64,000 nt of DNA from Tatumella punctata. Its GTDB lineage: Bacteria; Pseudomonadota; Gammaproteobacteria; Enterobacterales; Enterobacteriaceae. The stretch is taken from NCBI RefSeq assembly GCF_039523735.1, contig NZ_BAAAFW010000029.1, forward strand, positions 62,001 to 126,000. Reading direction: 5' to 3'. The notes beneath the pieces are model-generated. The model worked only from the letters and a program-made list of their open reading frames with translations, did no database searches and had not been told where the DNA came from. Positions 62,491 to 64,000 of the stretch are shown here, piece after piece. Position 1 is the first letter of the stretch; every line of letters starts with the position of its first letter. A program made the position numbers and the translations under genes.

Positions 62491-63694
62491 ACCGGCCGCA
62501 CTCTGCGGATTCTTTTACCCGCCAGGTCAGTAGTAACGCAATCACTGTCAGCCCGGAAGCCAGCCAGTAAATCGCCTCATGTCCCCACCAGCTGCTGATG
62601 CTCCCCTGTAACACCCCGGCAAAAATCATTCCCGTGGATACAGAGTTAGTAAACATTGTCGTCGCCACCCCGGCCTGGCCCGGCATCAGATCCTGAAACC
62701 ACAGCATAACCAGCCCGGCAACGATACCGATAAAGATGGCGTTAAATACTTGCAGCGCCAGCAGACTGGTATAGGTGTGGAACAACAACATGCCGGGGTA
62801 AAACAATACCCCCGCAGTCACCGCCAGTAAGACCAATGGCCGTTTACCTATACGCTTAGCCAGCATACCGGCCAGGATCATTACCGGAATTTCCAGCCCT
62901 GCTGCTGTGCCCATCAATACCCCCGCAACTTTTTCCGGCATGCCCAGAGTACTGCTGATATAAAGCGGCATATCGATGATATACATCATATTACAGGTCC
63001 ACATCAGTACCGAGGCGATAAACAGCCCGCGGGTGCTGGTATTTTTCCAGCCCGACACCGTACTGCGCGCCAGATTATCCGCCGGGAAAATTTTCGGGAC
63101 CGATGGCAGAGTAAAACGGATAAGTATTAGTGAAATAACAAATAATACGGCAGCAAACAGATACAGGGTCATAAACCCGCGGGTTAATGCCACGGCAAAT
63201 GACAGCGGGGGGCCGATTACCCAGGCCAGTGACATCTGTGCCCGCATTAACGAACTGAACATGACCACTTCACGACGGGTAGAGTCAGCATATTCCCTGG
63301 CAAGGGCAAAGATCTGCGGTACCACGACCGTAGTAAATGCAGCCAGCAGCAATCCCGGGCCAATCAACAGCCAGTAACTACGGGTAAACGCAAACACCAG
63401 GGCATTGCCGATCGCCATCAGACAACAAAACATCAACAGATTGCGGCGGTCACCTCGTTTATCCGAACGTCTGGCCAGCAAAAAACTGACGATAATCCCG
63501 GTGATGGCATTGACGGTAAAAAACAGTCCGACTTCAAACGGGGCGGCGTGCAGCTCTCTGCTCAGGAACAGGCTGAGGGTCGGTGCCTGTAATGCACCGG
63601 CAATACTCACAGAAAATGTAACCAGCATAAAAAACACAAATACTGAATTACTTTTGACGGGCTGAAGTTCAGTTTTTTCCATAAAGCACAACAT
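62489..63694 (-). CDS. setA: Sugar efflux transporter SetA
   Basis: Major-facilitator exporter of sugars and sugar phosphate stress products, with about 12 membrane helices. Conserved with E. coli SetA: AGALQAPTLSLFLSRE, GDRRNLLMFCCLMAIGNAL, ALAREYADSTRREVVMFSS and MWTCNMMYIIDMPLYISS. Length 401 from ATG 63694; an ATG at 63682 (397 residues) is equally possible, since neither has a clear ribosome-binding site. In E. coli setA follows the small RNA gene sgrS, and sgrR is next to it; both are absent here. Confidence 0.92.
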   Translation of the reverse strand: MLCFMEKTELQPVKSNSVFVFFMLVTFSVSIAGALQAPTLSLFLSRELHAAPFEVGLFFTVNAITGIIVSFLLARRSDKRGDRRNLLMFCCLMAIGNALVFAFTRSYWLLIGPGLLLAAFTTVVVPQIFALAREYADSTRREVVMFSSLMRAQMSLAWVIGPPLSFAVALTRGFMTLYLFAAVLFVISLILIRFTLPSVPKIFPADNLARSTVSGWKNTSTRGLFIASVLMWTCNMMYIIDMPLYISSTLGMPEKVAGVLMGTAAGLEIPVMILAGMLAKRIGKRPLVLLAVTAGVLFYPGMLLFHTYTSLLALQVFNAIFIGIVAGLVMLWFQDLMPGQAGVATTMFTNSVSTGMIFAGVLQGSISSWWGHEAIYWLASGLTVIALLLTWRVKESAECGR

Positions 63695-63899
63695 CCGGAT
63701 GCGGGAGGAAAGTAACCGACAGCATATAACAAATTACCCAAAACAGCAGATCTTGTCTGCCGGTCTACGGTTCCGGACACGGAGAAAATGACCACAGTAA
63801 CAGTCTGCCCGCACGGCCCGTTGCCATTCACCGCGCTGATTTGTTACACCGGATTTTTGAGGCTTTCGCCGGGCTAATGAATTGCATAGAATAGCGTGT
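63695..63899. other. setA-thiB intergenic region
   Basis: About 200 bases between setA and the riboswitch. I searched for an SgrS-like seed and the terminal hairpin of that small RNA and found none. Promoters for setA and thiB must lie here. Confidence 0.45.
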
Positions 63900-63976
63900 T
63901 CTCAACGGGGTGCACTCTGGTGCTGAGATATACCCGCAGAACCTGATCCGGTTAACACCGGCGTAGGGATTTGAGA
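63900..63976 (+). promoter_or_regulatory. TPP riboswitch (THI element)
   Basis: Contains the conserved GGGGTGC, GTGCTGAGATAT, ACCCGCAGAACCTGATC and CCGGCGTAGGGA blocks of the thiamine-pyrophosphate aptamer. The closing P1 stem is CTCAA (63901-63905) with TTGAG (63971-63975). By synteny it should control thiBPQ thiamine uptake to the right; thiB itself starts beyond the window. Confidence 0.93.
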
Positions 63977-64000
63977 CTTATTCCTCAGATCTTTTGCGCA

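Noticed and set aside
63695..63899. Possible sgrS remnant upstream of setA
   Set aside because: No ptsG-pairing seed, no SgrT frame and no terminator hairpin of the small RNA are visible.

Overview
The window is a bacterial chromosome segment from the order Enterobacterales. Nearly every protein aligns from memory with its Escherichia coli counterpart, and the gene order is that of the E. coli 2-3 minute region read backwards (yadG side at the left, thiB side at the right). Lineage-specific absences, an mgtB insertion and a repeat block between cra and ilvH point to a non-Escherichia member, most plausibly Erwiniaceae (Pantoea/Erwinia/Tatumella-like). That placement is an inference and was not tested by search. 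No rRNA, tRNA, CRISPR array, transposase or prophage gene was seen.

Layout. 1-6.4 kb: partial ABC ATPase yadG, hpt, cueO with a CueR-type promoter, yacC, the spermidine genes speE-speD, and yacL. 6.4-19.4 kb: acnB, an inserted Mg2+-transport ATPase gene (mgtB) with a long structured leader, then lpd, aceF, aceE and pdhR (pyruvate dehydrogenase). 19.8-29.4 kb: aroP, ampE-ampD, a nadC-like gene that has lost its catalytic motifs, the type IV pilus-like genes ppdD-hofB-hofC (hofC frameshifted at an A9 run), coaE-zapD-yacG and mutT. 29.5-50.9 kb: secA, secM, lpxC and the complete dcw division/wall cluster on the minus strand (ftsZ, ftsA, ftsQ, ddlB, murC, murG, ftsW, murD, mraY, murF, murE, ftsI, ftsL, rsmH, mraZ), with a mra promoter and three MraZ boxes. 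51.3-57 kb: cra, a 2.2-kb non-coding mosaic of repeats, and ilvIH. 57.5-64 kb: leuL attenuator, leuABCD, setA, and a TPP riboswitch at the right edge that should control thiB outside the window.

How the genes work together. Central metabolism (PDH complex, AcnB, PdhR, Cra), branched-chain amino acids (ilvIH, leuABCD), polyamines and cell-wall synthesis/division form long co-directional operons with overlapping stops and starts. Regulation visible in the sequence includes a CueR-type promoter with a 19-bp spacer, a perfect PdhR palindrome, PhoP-like half sites and an Mg2+-leader upstream of mgtB, the SecM arrest motif upstream of secA, leucine attenuation, and the TPP riboswitch.

Most unusual items: (1) the mgtB 5' leader, with two mutually exclusive 8-bp stem-loops and an 18-codon peptide beginning MDDDPT; (2) an intact NadC-family reading frame whose active-site residues are replaced; (3) the hofC frameshift on A AAA AAC directly followed by TGA; (4) the repeat mosaic between cra and ilvH, including two 216-bp copies that read as identical; (5) absence of sgrR/sgrS, leuO, guaC, can, gcd and yacH from their usual positions.
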